A DNA stretch of 64,000 nt from Virgisporangium aurantiacum (GTDB taxonomy: Bacteria > Actinomycetota > Actinomycetes > Mycobacteriales > Micromonosporaceae). The notes beneath the pieces are model-generated. The model searched no databases. It was given only the letters and a program-made list of their open reading frames with translations, and had not been told where the DNA came from. Location: the NCBI RefSeq assembly GCF_016863635.1, contig NZ_BOPG01000050.1, forward strand, positions 124,001-188,000, read 5' to 3'. This document shows, piece by piece, positions 25,163 to 34,100 of this stretch. Made by a program: the position numbers and the translations under genes. Numbering within the stretch: position 1 is the first letter of the stretch; each line of letters begins with the position of its first letter.

Positions 25163-26935
25163 ATGCGCACGGTCCTCGTGTCGATGCCGTTCATGGACAT
25201 CGACCGGCCGTCGATCCAGCTGGGGCTGCTGACGGCGATCGGCGCGGAGCACGGGTTCGCGGTCCGCACGCTGCACGCGAACCTCGACCTCGCCGCGCGC
25301 GTCGGTGTCGACGACTACGTCCGCCTCGCCGGGCACCGGAGCCGGCTGGTGGGGGAGTGGCTGTTCTCCGTCGAGGCGTTCGGCGCTTCCGCGCCGGATC
25401 CTTCCGGGACGCTCCTGGAGTCGCCCGAGCTGCCGCTGCCGCCCGAGCGGTTGCGGCACATCCGCGACCACGAGGTGCCCGCGTTCCTCGACGCGTTGCT
25501 TCTCGCGGAGCCGTGGCACGAGGTCGACGTCGTCGGGTTCAGCTCGACGTACCAGCAGAACGCGGCGTCGTTCGCGTTGGCGCGCCGGCTCAAACAGCGG
25601 TATCCCGGCATCGTCACGCTGTTCGGCGGCGCGAACTTCGACGGTGAGATGGGTCCGGAACTCGTGCGGTCGGTCGACTGCGTCGACCTCGCGGTCGTGG
25701 GCGAGGCCGACACCGCGTTCCCGGCCGTCCTGCGCGCGCTGGCCGACGGCACCGATCCGGCCGCGGTGCCCGGTGTCGTGTGCCGTGCGGGCGGCGCGGT
25801 TTCGGCGACGCCGCCGGCTCCGCCGCACGACCGGCTGGACGAGCTGCCGGCGCCGGACTACACCGAGTACTTCGACCGGCTCGCGGCCCTGGACCTGCCG
25901 CGCGACACCGGATGGATCCCGTTCGAGTCGGCCCGCGGGTGCTGGTGGGGCGCGAAACACCACTGCACGTTCTGCGGGCTCAACGGATCCACCATGGCGT
26001 TCCGGTCCAAGTCACCGGACCGCGTGCGCACCGAACTCGCGCTGCTCGCCCGTCGCCACCGCAGTTTCCGGTTCGCCGCCGTCGACAACATCCTCGACCC
26101 GACCTACCTCACCACCCTGGTACCGGCCCTGGCCGACGACGGCTACCAGCTCTTCTACGAGGTGAAGGCGAACCTCACCCGGGCGCAGGTCCGCCTCCTC
26201 GCGCGGGCCGGCGTGACGCATCTGCAGCCCGGCCTGGAATCGCTGAGCACGAACGTGCTCCGGTTGATGCGCAAGGGTGTGCGGGCCGCGCAGAACGTCA
26301 ACCTGTTGCGGTGGGCGCGCTACTACGGCGTCGACGTGGCGTGGAGCATCCTGTGCGGCTTCCCCGGTGAATGCGAGACGGACTACGCCGGTCAGGCTCT
26401 TGCGGCGCCGCACCTGGTGCATCTGCAGCCGCCGGCGAGCGTCGACCGGATCTGGTTGGAGCGCTTCAGCCCGCTCTTCACGACGATTCCGCGCCGCACG
26501 CCCGAGGCCAGCTACCGCCTGGTGTATCCGTCCACTGTGGACCTCGACCGGATGGCCTACTTCTTCGACTACGACCTGCCCGACGCCCTGCCCGACAGCG
26601 CCTACGAGTCCCTGCGCGACGCCGTCTCGGCGTGGAACACCGCCTGGCACACCGCGACGCTGACGTACCGGTCCACGCCTGGCTTCGTCCAGATCTTCGA
26701 CAACCGTTCACCGGACGGCCGCGGTACGTACACGTTCGAGGGCCCGCTCGCCGACCTCTACCTCGCCTGCGTCGACCGTCCCACCACCGCGTCCGCCGTC
26801 CGCGCGAAGCTCGGCCTCACCTGGCCGGTCGAGGCCGTCGAGGAGGCCTTCGGCGAGTTCGGCCGCCGCGGCCTCATGTTCCTCGACGGCAATCTCGCGG
26901 TCGCGTTGGCCCTGCCCGCGGTACCGGGCCGCTGA
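25163..26935 (+). CDS. RiPP maturation radical SAM enzyme (B12-type C-methyltransferase family)
   Basis: A 590-residue enzyme. The N-terminal region (about 1-200) resembles a cobalamin-binding Rossmann domain (VVGFSSTYQQNAASFALARR, LFGGANFDGEMG). The radical SAM domain has the family motif ARGCWWGAKHHCTFCGLNG with cluster cysteines 260, 268 and 271 (CX7CX2C), typical of the RiPP maturation radical SAM protein 1 group, and a conserved GLESLSTNVLRLMRKG. A C-terminal winged-helix-like part (about 525-590) may bind the peptide. Such enzymes methylate unactivated carbons of peptides. The gene is coupled to the 98-residue peptide gene. Confidence 0.92.
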   Translation: MRTVLVSMPFMDIDRPSIQLGLLTAIGAEHGFAVRTLHANLDLAARVGVDDYVRLAGHRSRLVGEWLFSVEAFGASAPDPSGTLLESPELPLPPERLRHIRDHEVPAFLDALLLAEPWHEVDVVGFSSTYQQNAASFALARRLKQRYPGIVTLFGGANFDGEMGPELVRSVDCVDLAVVGEADTAFPAVLRALADGTDPAAVPGVVCRAGGAVSATPPAPPHDRLDELPAPDYTEYFDRLAALDLPRDTGWIPFESARGCWWGAKHHCTFCGLNGSTMAFRSKSPDRVRTELALLARRHRSFRFAAVDNILDPTYLTTLVPALADDGYQLFYEVKANLTRAQVRLLARAGVTHLQPGLESLSTNVLRLMRKGVRAAQNVNLLRWARYYGVDVAWSILCGFPGECETDYAGQALAAPHLVHLQPPASVDRIWLERFSPLFTTIPRRTPEASYRLVYPSTVDLDRMAYFFDYDLPDALPDSAYESLRDAVSAWNTAWHTATLTYRSTPGFVQIFDNRSPDGRGTYTFEGPLADLYLACVDRPTTASAVRAKLGLTWPVEAVEEAFGEFGRRGLMFLDGNLAVALALPAVPGR

Positions 26936-26981
26936 CAGAATGGCGGGATCTGGCCGTAACGGGGATGTCAGGGGCCGTCCG

Positions 26982-27563
26982 ATGGGGGATCTTCGGGAGA
27001 TGGCCACGCCGCAGCTCGTTGTCCTCACCGGCCCGCTGGCGGTCGGCAAGAACACCGTCGCCGATCGGCTTTCCGAGGGGTTCACCGCCCGCGGCCGCAC
27101 GGTCGTGATCGCCGACGTCGACGAGGTCGCGGCGATGGTGGGCCCGCCCGGCGCGGCCGCCGCCGGCCTGTGGTTCCCGGCGCACGAGGCGCACGGCGCG
27201 CTCGTCGGGCAGTGGATGCGCTCGCCCGTCGACCACGTCATCGCGGTGGGCCCGTTCTTCGACGACCGGGAGCGGGCCGCGTTGACCCGTCACCTCCCGA
27301 CCGGCGCGGTCACCCTGTGGGTCGTCATCGAGGCACCGGTGTCGGTGACGCTCCTGCGGGCACAGGCCGATCCGACCCGCGGCCTGTCCCGTGACCCGGA
27401 CTTCCACCACGGCGTGCACCGCCGCTTCCGCGACCTGCAGCCGACGATGCCGGCCGACCACACGTTCGACTCGGCGGTGGACACGGCGGAGGAGATCGCC
27501 GGCGTCATCCTCTCGTCAGCGCTGCGCCCAGAAGACGGATCACGTCGCTCTCGGCGGGGTTGA
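26982..27563 (+). CDS. P-loop kinase-like ATP-binding protein
   Basis: A protein of about 193 residues with a Walker A motif GPLAVGKNT near the start, a hydrophobic Walker-B-like strand VVIADVDEV, and a later VIEAPVSVTLLRAQAD segment, as in small AAA/zeta-type or gluconate-kinase-like phosphotransferases. It could phosphorylate a small molecule or peptide. Starts at 26940, 26982 and 27000 are possible, and I choose 26982 for its GGGG site seven bases upstream. It lies 46 bp after the radical SAM gene and may belong to the peptide locus. The last 59 bp overlap the arginase-like gene. Confidence 0.75.
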   Translation: MGDLREMATPQLVVLTGPLAVGKNTVADRLSEGFTARGRTVVIADVDEVAAMVGPPGAAAAGLWFPAHEAHGALVGQWMRSPVDHVIAVGPFFDDRERAALTRHLPTGAVTLWVVIEAPVSVTLLRAQADPTRGLSRDPDFHHGVHRRFRDLQPTMPADHTFDSAVDTAEEIAGVILSSALRPEDGSRRSRRG

Positions 27564-28302
27564 CCCCGTCGGCCGGCGCGTGTTCGGTGATCGCCGCGCC
27601 GACCACGCCGTCGAGGCCCGCGATCAGCGCGGCCAGGCGGCGCGGGTCCGGGCCGCCGGGCTCCGGGTAGCACGTGGACGCGAACACGGCGGGATCGAGC
27701 ACGTCGAGATCGACGTGGACGTAGACCGGGCCGCGAACGTCCGCGAACGCCCGTTCGAGGTCGGCGACGCCGTAGCGGCGCAGGCCGGTCGCCTCGATGT
27801 ACCGGTGCTCGGACCCGGCACCGCCGCGCTCGCCGACGATGACGATCTGACCGGGTGCGAGGGTGTGCTCCGGAACGAGCGCGGCCGGGATGTCGCCGTC
27901 GCCGAGGAGGGCGCGCACCACCATGCCGTGGAACGCGCCCGAGGGCAGCGTTTCCGGGCTGTACACGTCGGGATGCGCGTCGATCCAGAGCACGGTCAGC
28001 GCGTCGCCGTACCGGGCCCGGGCGGCACTGATCGGCGCGATGTCGACCGAGCACTCGCCGCCGACGGTGAGCACGAAGTCGTCGATGCCGGCATGCGCGT
28101 CGCCGATCCGGCGCAGGTTCGCCGCGAGGACGTCGAGCGCGCTCACCCCGGACTCCCGCTGCCCGGCCGAGTCCAGCACGGGAGCGACCACGATCCGGTC
28201 GGCCGGCACGAGTTCGGCGGCCCGGTGCGCACCCGCCACCAACCGGCGGGCGGAACCCGAGGCCGAACCCTGCCACTGCGGTACACAGAGGACGGTCGTC
28301 AC
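27505..28302 (-). CDS. Arginase/agmatinase-family protein with altered metal site
   Basis: A 265-residue protein of the ureohydrolase fold. Motif 2 (WIDAHPDVYSPE) and motif 3 (HVDLDVLDP) keep the Asp and His ligands of the dimanganese site. Motif 1 reads GGECS where GGDHS is standard, so the His ligand is replaced by Cys. It could be a divergent hydrolase or inactive. GTG start overlapping the MFS stop (GTGA) places it in an operon with MFS and Ada/AlkA. Confidence 0.85.
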   Translation of the reverse strand: MTTVLCVPQWQGSASGSARRLVAGAHRAAELVPADRIVVAPVLDSAGQRESGVSALDVLAANLRRIGDAHAGIDDFVLTVGGECSVDIAPISAARARYGDALTVLWIDAHPDVYSPETLPSGAFHGMVVRALLGDGDIPAALVPEHTLAPGQIVIVGERGGAGSEHRYIEATGLRRYGVADLERAFADVRGPVYVHVDLDVLDPAVFASTCYPEPGGPDPRRLAALIAGLDGVVGAAITEHAPADGVNPAESDVIRLLGAALTRG

Positions 28303-29519
28303 CCGACCGACCCTAGCCGTTCCGCGCTGTCGCGCACCGGCCGTCCGGCGATGAGGTAGAGGGCCGGCAGCCCGGCGATCAGGGTCATCGCGACGGCGGC
28401 GACGGCCAGGTGCGAGCCGACGAGCAGCGGCGTCACGAGGGCGGCGCCGATCGGCGGGGTCGCCTGCATCAGCGTGCGCAGCCCGGCGAACGCGCGCCCG
28501 TGCAGCGCCGGCGGGATGCGGCGCATCCGCAACGACTGTGCCCACACCGTCATCGGCGCGCTGAGCAGGCCGATGGCGAAGAAGCCCGCGGCCACCGGCA
28601 CCTGACGCGGGGACGCGAGCAGCGCCAGGAACGCCAGCGCGGCCGCGCCCTGTACGGTGCCGATGGCGCGGACCCTGGCCGCGTCCGGTTGTCCGCCCGG
28701 CCGGCCGTGACCGGCGACGGCGGCACCGACCATCTCGCCGACCGCCAGCGCCGAGAGCAGGGCACCGAACGCGGCGGCGCCTCCGGGCAGGCGGGTGCCC
28801 GCCAGCCACGGGCCGGTGACCATCAGCATGCCCACGGCGACGTTGAAGGCCATGAACGCGACCGTCGTGCCGACGATGACCCGGTCCCGCGCCAGGAACC
28901 CCAGCGAGGGCCGGCGATCACCCGGGGTGGTGGCGGGGGAGAGCGGTCGCACCGTCGCCGTCGCGAGGGCGAACAGCAGGAACGAGACGCCGTCGACCAG
29001 CAGGACGTCGGCCGCGCCGATCCGGTCGATCAGCAACCCGGCGGCGGCCGGGCCGATCACCATCGCCAGGCTGAAGCTCAACGACTCCAACGCGTTCGCG
29101 GCGTCGAGGTCGTCCTCCTCGACCAGTTGCGGGATCGCCGCCGGGAATCCGGCCAGCGGCACCATCTTCAGCAGGCCGTAGCCGGCGGCGACCACGAACG
29201 GCAGCCAGTCCGGCATCGCGCCGAGCGCGGCGGTCACCGGGACGGACATGACGACGGCGGCGCGCAGCAGGCTGTCGGCGATCAGCACGATCCGCTTGTC
29301 GAACCGGTCGAGCAGCGGCCCGACGGCCAACCCGCCCACCAGAACCGGTGCCGTGTAACAGATTCCGAGCAGACCGAGCGCGGCCGTGCCGCCCGGCCCG
29401 GAGAGGACGAGCCACGACAGGGCGACGAACGTCATGCCGTCGCCCAGCGTGGAGACGGTGGCGCCCGCCCACAGCCGGCGGAAGTCGGTCGTGTTCAGGA
29501 CATGCAGGTACCGCCGCAT
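28299..29519 (-). CDS. MFS transporter
   Basis: A 406-residue major facilitator with about twelve helices, opening NTTDFRRLWAGATVSTLGDGMTFVALSWLVL, resembling MFS_3 efflux pumps. It lies 40 bp after the Ada/AlkA gene and overlaps the arginase-like gene's start by four bases, so the three are probably co-expressed. The substrate is unknown. As the nearest pump to the peptide locus it could export its product, although it is on the opposite strand. Confidence 0.88.
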   Translation of the reverse strand: MRRYLHVLNTTDFRRLWAGATVSTLGDGMTFVALSWLVLSGPGGTAALGLLGICYTAPVLVGGLAVGPLLDRFDKRIVLIADSLLRAAVVMSVPVTAALGAMPDWLPFVVAAGYGLLKMVPLAGFPAAIPQLVEEDDLDAANALESLSFSLAMVIGPAAAGLLIDRIGAADVLLVDGVSFLLFALATATVRPLSPATTPGDRRPSLGFLARDRVIVGTTVAFMAFNVAVGMLMVTGPWLAGTRLPGGAAAFGALLSALAVGEMVGAAVAGHGRPGGQPDAARVRAIGTVQGAAALAFLALLASPRQVPVAAGFFAIGLLSAPMTVWAQSLRMRRIPPALHGRAFAGLRTLMQATPPIGAALVTPLLVGSHLAVAAVAMTLIAGLPALYLIAGRPVRDSAERLGSVG

Positions 29520-29559
29520 CGTGGCTGCTCCTCGCGGGCGACTCGTCGAAATGGGGGAA

Positions 29560-31002
29560 CTACAGGGACGTCCACAGGTGCACGGCGGCGTACGACCGCC
29601 AGGGCCGCCAGTGCCGCGCCCGGGCGGCGAGGCCGGCCGGCAGGCCGAGTCGTCGCGCCGCGTCGCGCAGGCCCGGATCACCGGGCGGGAACACGTCCGG
29701 GTCGCCGAGCGCCCGCATCGCGACGTACGCGGTGGTCCACGGTCCGATCCCGCTGACCGCGCGCAGCGCCGCCACGCACTCCGCCCGGTCGGCGCCGCGG
29801 TCGAGCACGATGTCACCGGCGTCGACGGCCCCGGCCAGCGCGCGCACCGTCGCGGCGCGACGCGGCGCCAGTCCGGCGGCCACCAGGTCGGCGTCGGCGA
29901 GCGCGGCCGGCGTCGGGAACAGGTGCGTCAGCCGGGGGTCCGGCGTCCGGAGCGCCGTCCCGAACCGGGTGACGAGTATCGACGTCCGCCGGCCGACGAG
30001 CGCCCGGACGGTCAGTTCGAACCCGTCGCCGCACCCCGGCACCCGCAACCCCGGTCGGGCCCGGACCAGCGGGCCGATCAGCGGGTCGGTGCCCAGTTCG
30101 GCGCCGATCGCGGCGGGGTCGCAGTCGAGGTCCAGGATCTCCCGGCACCGCTGGACGGCGGCGGTGACGTCGCGCAGGTCGGCCAGCGACAGCCGCACCG
30201 TCACCTCGCCCCGGCTCGCCGCCCGAGCCGAGCCGGCGTCGCCCGTCTGCGCCGGGCCGAATTCCGCCGTCATCACCCCGGAGCCGCGCGGCAGCCGCAG
30301 CGTCCGGTGGTAGCGGTCCGCGTCGACCGCCTCGACGCCGGGTACCGCGTGGGCGGCGAGCCGGTCCAGGAGCGGACCGACCGGCAGGGGAGCCCGGTAC
30401 CGCAGCCGCACGTCGAGGTCGCCCGGAGCGTCCGCGGGCCTGCTCCGCCGCAACGCGCTCGGCGGCTGCCCGAACGCCGTCCGCATGCCCTCGTTGAACT
30501 GGCGGACGCTGGAGTACCCGGCCGCGAACGCGATCTCCGCCAGCGGCAGCGTGCTCGACTCGACGAGCATCCGCGCCACCCGGGCCCGGCGGTTGATCGC
30601 CAACGCCTGCGGGCCGGCGCCGACCTCGGCCACCAGTTGCCGGTGCAGGTGCCGCTCGCTGACCACCAGCCGGCGGGCCAGTCCAGTCACCCCCTCCCGG
30701 TCCACCGCGCCGCCGCCGATCAGCCGGAGCGCCCGGGCGACCAGGTCGCCGCGCACGTTCCACTCGGCCGAGTCGGGTTCCGCGTCGGGCCGGCAGCGCC
30801 GGCAGGCCCGGAACCCGGCCGCCTCGGCCGCCGCGGGAACCCGGAAGAACCGGCAGTTCTCCCGCCGCGGGGTCCGCGACGGGCAACTCGGCCGGCAGTA
30901 CACGTGGGTACTCGTCACCGCGACCACGAACCGCCCGTCGAACCGCCCGTCCCGACTCGACATCGCCCGGTAGGAGGTCTCGAAGTCGTACACGGAGATC
31001 AT
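29560..31002 (-). CDS. Ada-AraC/AlkA DNA repair fusion
   Basis: A 480-residue protein with an Ada-type zinc domain (about 10-75, four-Cys pattern YCRPSCPSRTP and FRACRRCRPD). An AraC helix-turn-helix follows (about 85-180, IAFAAGYSSVRQFNEGM), then an AlkA N-terminal domain and an HhH-GPD glycosylase domain (about 280-480, SGIGPWTTAYVAMRALGDPD). It lacks the O6-alkylguanine methyltransferase domain. This layout is common in actinobacteria: the Ada zinc domain senses methyl phosphotriesters and the glycosylase removes 3-methyladenine. The ATG at 31002 includes the conserved YDFETSYRAM start. Confidence 0.92.
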   Translation of the reverse strand: MISVYDFETSYRAMSSRDGRFDGRFVVAVTSTHVYCRPSCPSRTPRRENCRFFRVPAAAEAAGFRACRRCRPDAEPDSAEWNVRGDLVARALRLIGGGAVDREGVTGLARRLVVSERHLHRQLVAEVGAGPQALAINRRARVARMLVESSTLPLAEIAFAAGYSSVRQFNEGMRTAFGQPPSALRRSRPADAPGDLDVRLRYRAPLPVGPLLDRLAAHAVPGVEAVDADRYHRTLRLPRGSGVMTAEFGPAQTGDAGSARAASRGEVTVRLSLADLRDVTAAVQRCREILDLDCDPAAIGAELGTDPLIGPLVRARPGLRVPGCGDGFELTVRALVGRRTSILVTRFGTALRTPDPRLTHLFPTPAALADADLVAAGLAPRRAATVRALAGAVDAGDIVLDRGADRAECVAALRAVSGIGPWTTAYVAMRALGDPDVFPPGDPGLRDAARRLGLPAGLAARARHWRPWRSYAAVHLWTSL

Positions 31003-31056
31003 CCTGCCCGGTCGGGGCGCCGCCGTCTGGCGGTCATCGGACCAGGCGGTGGGCCG

Positions 31057-31072
31057 CCGAAACGCGTTTCGG
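31057..31072. promoter_or_regulatory. LacI-type operator CCGAAACGCGTTTCGG
   Basis: A perfect 16-bp palindrome 100 bp upstream of the large glycosidase gene, with the central CG step and A/T arms typical of LacI/GalR family operators. A second near-palindrome of the same type lies 65 bp further down. No LacI gene is in the window, so the regulator must be encoded elsewhere. Confidence 0.7.
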
Positions 31073-31104
31073 AAGCATCGAGCGACCCATCTGAATATCG
31101 ACCG

Positions 31105-31152
31105 TTGACACGGACCGTACCGCGCTGCAAGCATTCCCGAAAAGGTTTTCGG
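31105..31152 (+). promoter_or_regulatory. Promoter with second LacI-type operator
   Basis: TTGACA at 31105-31110 is a perfect -35 box. No good -10 hexamer is visible at the expected spacing (CAAGCA around 31128). CCGAAAAGGTTTTCGG at 31137-31152 has 7-bp perfect arms around a non-palindromic GG and sits where transcription should start, so a bound repressor would block it. Together with the palindrome at 31057 it allows looping repression. Confidence 0.6.
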
Positions 31153-31172
31153 AACCGTCGAGAGGTGGCGTC

Positions 31173-34100
31173 ATGCCGTCGCGCAGGGTTCTCAGTGCCG
31201 CCGCCATCGGTCTGTTGCTGGCCGCGTTCGCGCAGGCGCCGGCCGCGCACGCGGCGCCGAACGCGAACACGCCGTACCCCGTGTTCTCCGGCGACGCGAA
31301 CCCCGTTCCCGACGAGCGCACCGGCTACCACGTCCGCAACCAGTTGCGGGCGATCTTCGACGCCGACGTGGCCGCGGGCGCCGGCGGCAGCCCCGGCAAC
31401 GACTTCTGGGTCGACCGCATGCTCGCCCGCACCGGCAACCAGCCCGGCGGCGGCAACGGCGACGCGAACGGCTACCTGTTCTCCCGCGGCCGCGCCGTCT
31501 TCATGAAGACCCACCGGCCCGGCGTCCTCGGCTTCGGCGGCGAGGTCGCCTACATCGAGACGGTCGCCGGTGGTCAGGGCGCGTACACGATCGCGGCGTC
31601 CGTCGACGGTTCCGGGGTGACGCTCGCGGAGGACCCCGCGCAGCGCCGCCAGACGCCGAGCTACTGGCGCGGCGTGTTCACCGGCGCCGGCCTCACGGTC
31701 GTGCTGACGAAGTACATCACCGACGCGAACGTCGCGGTGTCCACTGTGGAGCTGTCGAGCACGACGGGCGCCGCGCGGACCGTCACCCTCACGGCGTCCT
31801 CGCCCTTCGCCCGCACGGCCGACGGCGTCGAGCTGACCGGCGCCGTGCCCGCCTTCAACAAGCTCACCACGCTGTTCCCGCGCTTCTCCGGCGACGGGTT
31901 CACCCCGGTCGACGGCACGCTGCGGCAGACGCTCGCGGTTCCGGCGTCGGGCCCGGTGGTCACCAAGCTCCAGCTCGGATTCGTGACGCGGGAGCAGCCG
32001 GCGTCCACAGTGGAGTATCAGCGGTACCGGGGCCTCGACCCGCGCCGGGCGTTCACCGAGCACGTCACCGCGTACAACCGGTGGTGGGCCGACAACGTGC
32101 CCTATCTCGACACCCCGGAGAACAACATCGACAAGACGTTGTTCTACCGCTGGTGGCTCATGCGCTACAACTTCCTCGACGCCGACCTCCCCGGCAACGA
32201 CTACCAGTTCCCGACGTCGATGGAGGGCGTGCTCGGCTACAACAACGCGATCGTGCTGACCGTCGGCATGTTCGTCGACGACCTGAAGTACTTCCGCGAC
32301 CCCGTCTACTCGTACGGGCCGTGGGTGTCGGCCGGCGAGGTCGCGAAGAGCTCGAAGTACGTCGACAACCCCGGTGACCCGGCCAACTGGTCGAACAGCT
32401 ACACCGAGTACATCTCCGAGGCGGCGTGGCGCTCGTACCAGTTGCACGGCGGCCCGCCCGGCATCGCCCGCAACCTCGCCGAGTACGCCGAGTACGACGT
32501 CAAGGGTCTCCAGGAGGCCTACGATTTCGACGGCAACGGGCTCATCGAGTACAACTGGGGCGCCATGACCGGCAACGACGCCGACGCCGTGTCGTTCCAC
32601 TGGCGCGACGGCTACCTCGACCGCGCCGAGAACGCCTACCTGTACTCGAACGCGAAGGCCGCCGCCGCGGCGTACCGGGTCGCCGGCGACCGCGCCAAGG
32701 CCGCGGAGATGGAGGCGTTCGCCCTCCGGGTGAAACAGGCCGTCCTGCGATACCTGTGGGAGCCGGCGCGAAGCACGCCCGACGAGATGGGCCTCTACGG
32801 CAACCTGCTCAAGCACCGGCACGTCGGGAGCAACCAGCTCGTGCCGTGGAAGGAGATCAACAACTACTACCCCTACGCCGTCGGGCTGATGCCGAAGCCC
32901 GGTGACCCCGACTACACGCAGCCCTACGTCGAGGCGCTGCGGCTGTTCGCCGACGACGCGCAGTACCCCATCTTCCCGTTCACCACGGCGAACCAGGCCG
33001 ACAAGGCCGCCGCCGCCGAGCAGGGCCAGCCGGGCAGCAACAACTTCTCCGTCATCAACTCCACCGTGACGTTCCGGATGCTGGCCTCGGTGCTGCGGAA
33101 CTACCCGTCGTCCTATGTGGACGCCGAGTGGTACAAGAAGCTGCTGTACTGGAACGCCTGGGCGCACTACCAGAACAACGGCGACAACCGGTACCCCGAC
33201 CAGAACGAGTTCTGGGCCAACGGATCCGCGGCCGGCCAGAGCATCGGCTACCGGTCCTGGATCCACCACACGATCCTCGGCGCCACCAACTTCACCGTCA
33301 TCGAAGACGCGATGGGCCTGCGCCCGCGCGACGACGCGAAGGTGGAACTCGACCCCATCGACATCGGCTGGGACCATTTCACGGCCAACAACATCCGCTA
33401 TCGCGACCGCGACCTGACGATCGTCTGGGACGCGCCGGGCGGCCAGAACTATTACGGGGGGCCGGAAGGCTACTCCGTCTACCTCGACGGCCGGCTCGCG
33501 TTCACCGCCGACCGGCTCGGCAAAATCGTCTACGACCCGGCCACCGGACGCGTGCAGGCGGCGCCCGGCGTGCGGGTGCGGCACAGCAGCCGGGTTCCGG
33601 TGCAGGCACCGCAGGACGTGCGCTTCCCCGCCGGCGCGCGGATCGCCGACGTCATGCGCAAGGCCGGCGTGGAGACCGGTCCGGGCACCGGCGCGCGCAA
33701 CGTCGCCGAGGGCCGCCCGGTCACCGCGACCTTCGAAGCGCCGGATCGCGGCGCGGCCGGCGCCGTCAACGGCACCACCATCAACGAGCCGTTCTGGGGA
33801 ACGGCCGGCTCGCCGAACGCGTCCGACTCGATCGAGATCGACCTGCGCGGAAGGCAGAAGATCGACGACGTCCGCGTGTACTTCTACAACTCGTCGACCT
33901 CGGCCACCGTCCCCGGATACGCGCCGCCGGCCCAGTTCACCGTCTCCTACGACAACGGCCACGGTTGGCGCACGGTCCCGAAGCAGGCCCGCACCCCGGC
34001 CTACCCGCGCGGCAACCTGAACCAGGTGCGGTTCCCGGCCGTCGAGGCGAAGCGGCTGCGGATCACCGTGCAGCACGCGCCGGGCGCGAAGACCGGCATC

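Noticed and set aside
27505..31002. Including the minus-strand MFS and Ada/AlkA genes in the peptide locus
   Set aside because: They are on the opposite strand, form their own overlapping unit, and the repair fusion has no link to peptide maturation.
30999..34076. 1025-codon minus-strand frame over the large glycosidase
   Set aside because: Composition (Val/Arg/Asp/Gly runs) is typical of a shadow frame, and the plus strand has a signal peptide and recognisable domains.
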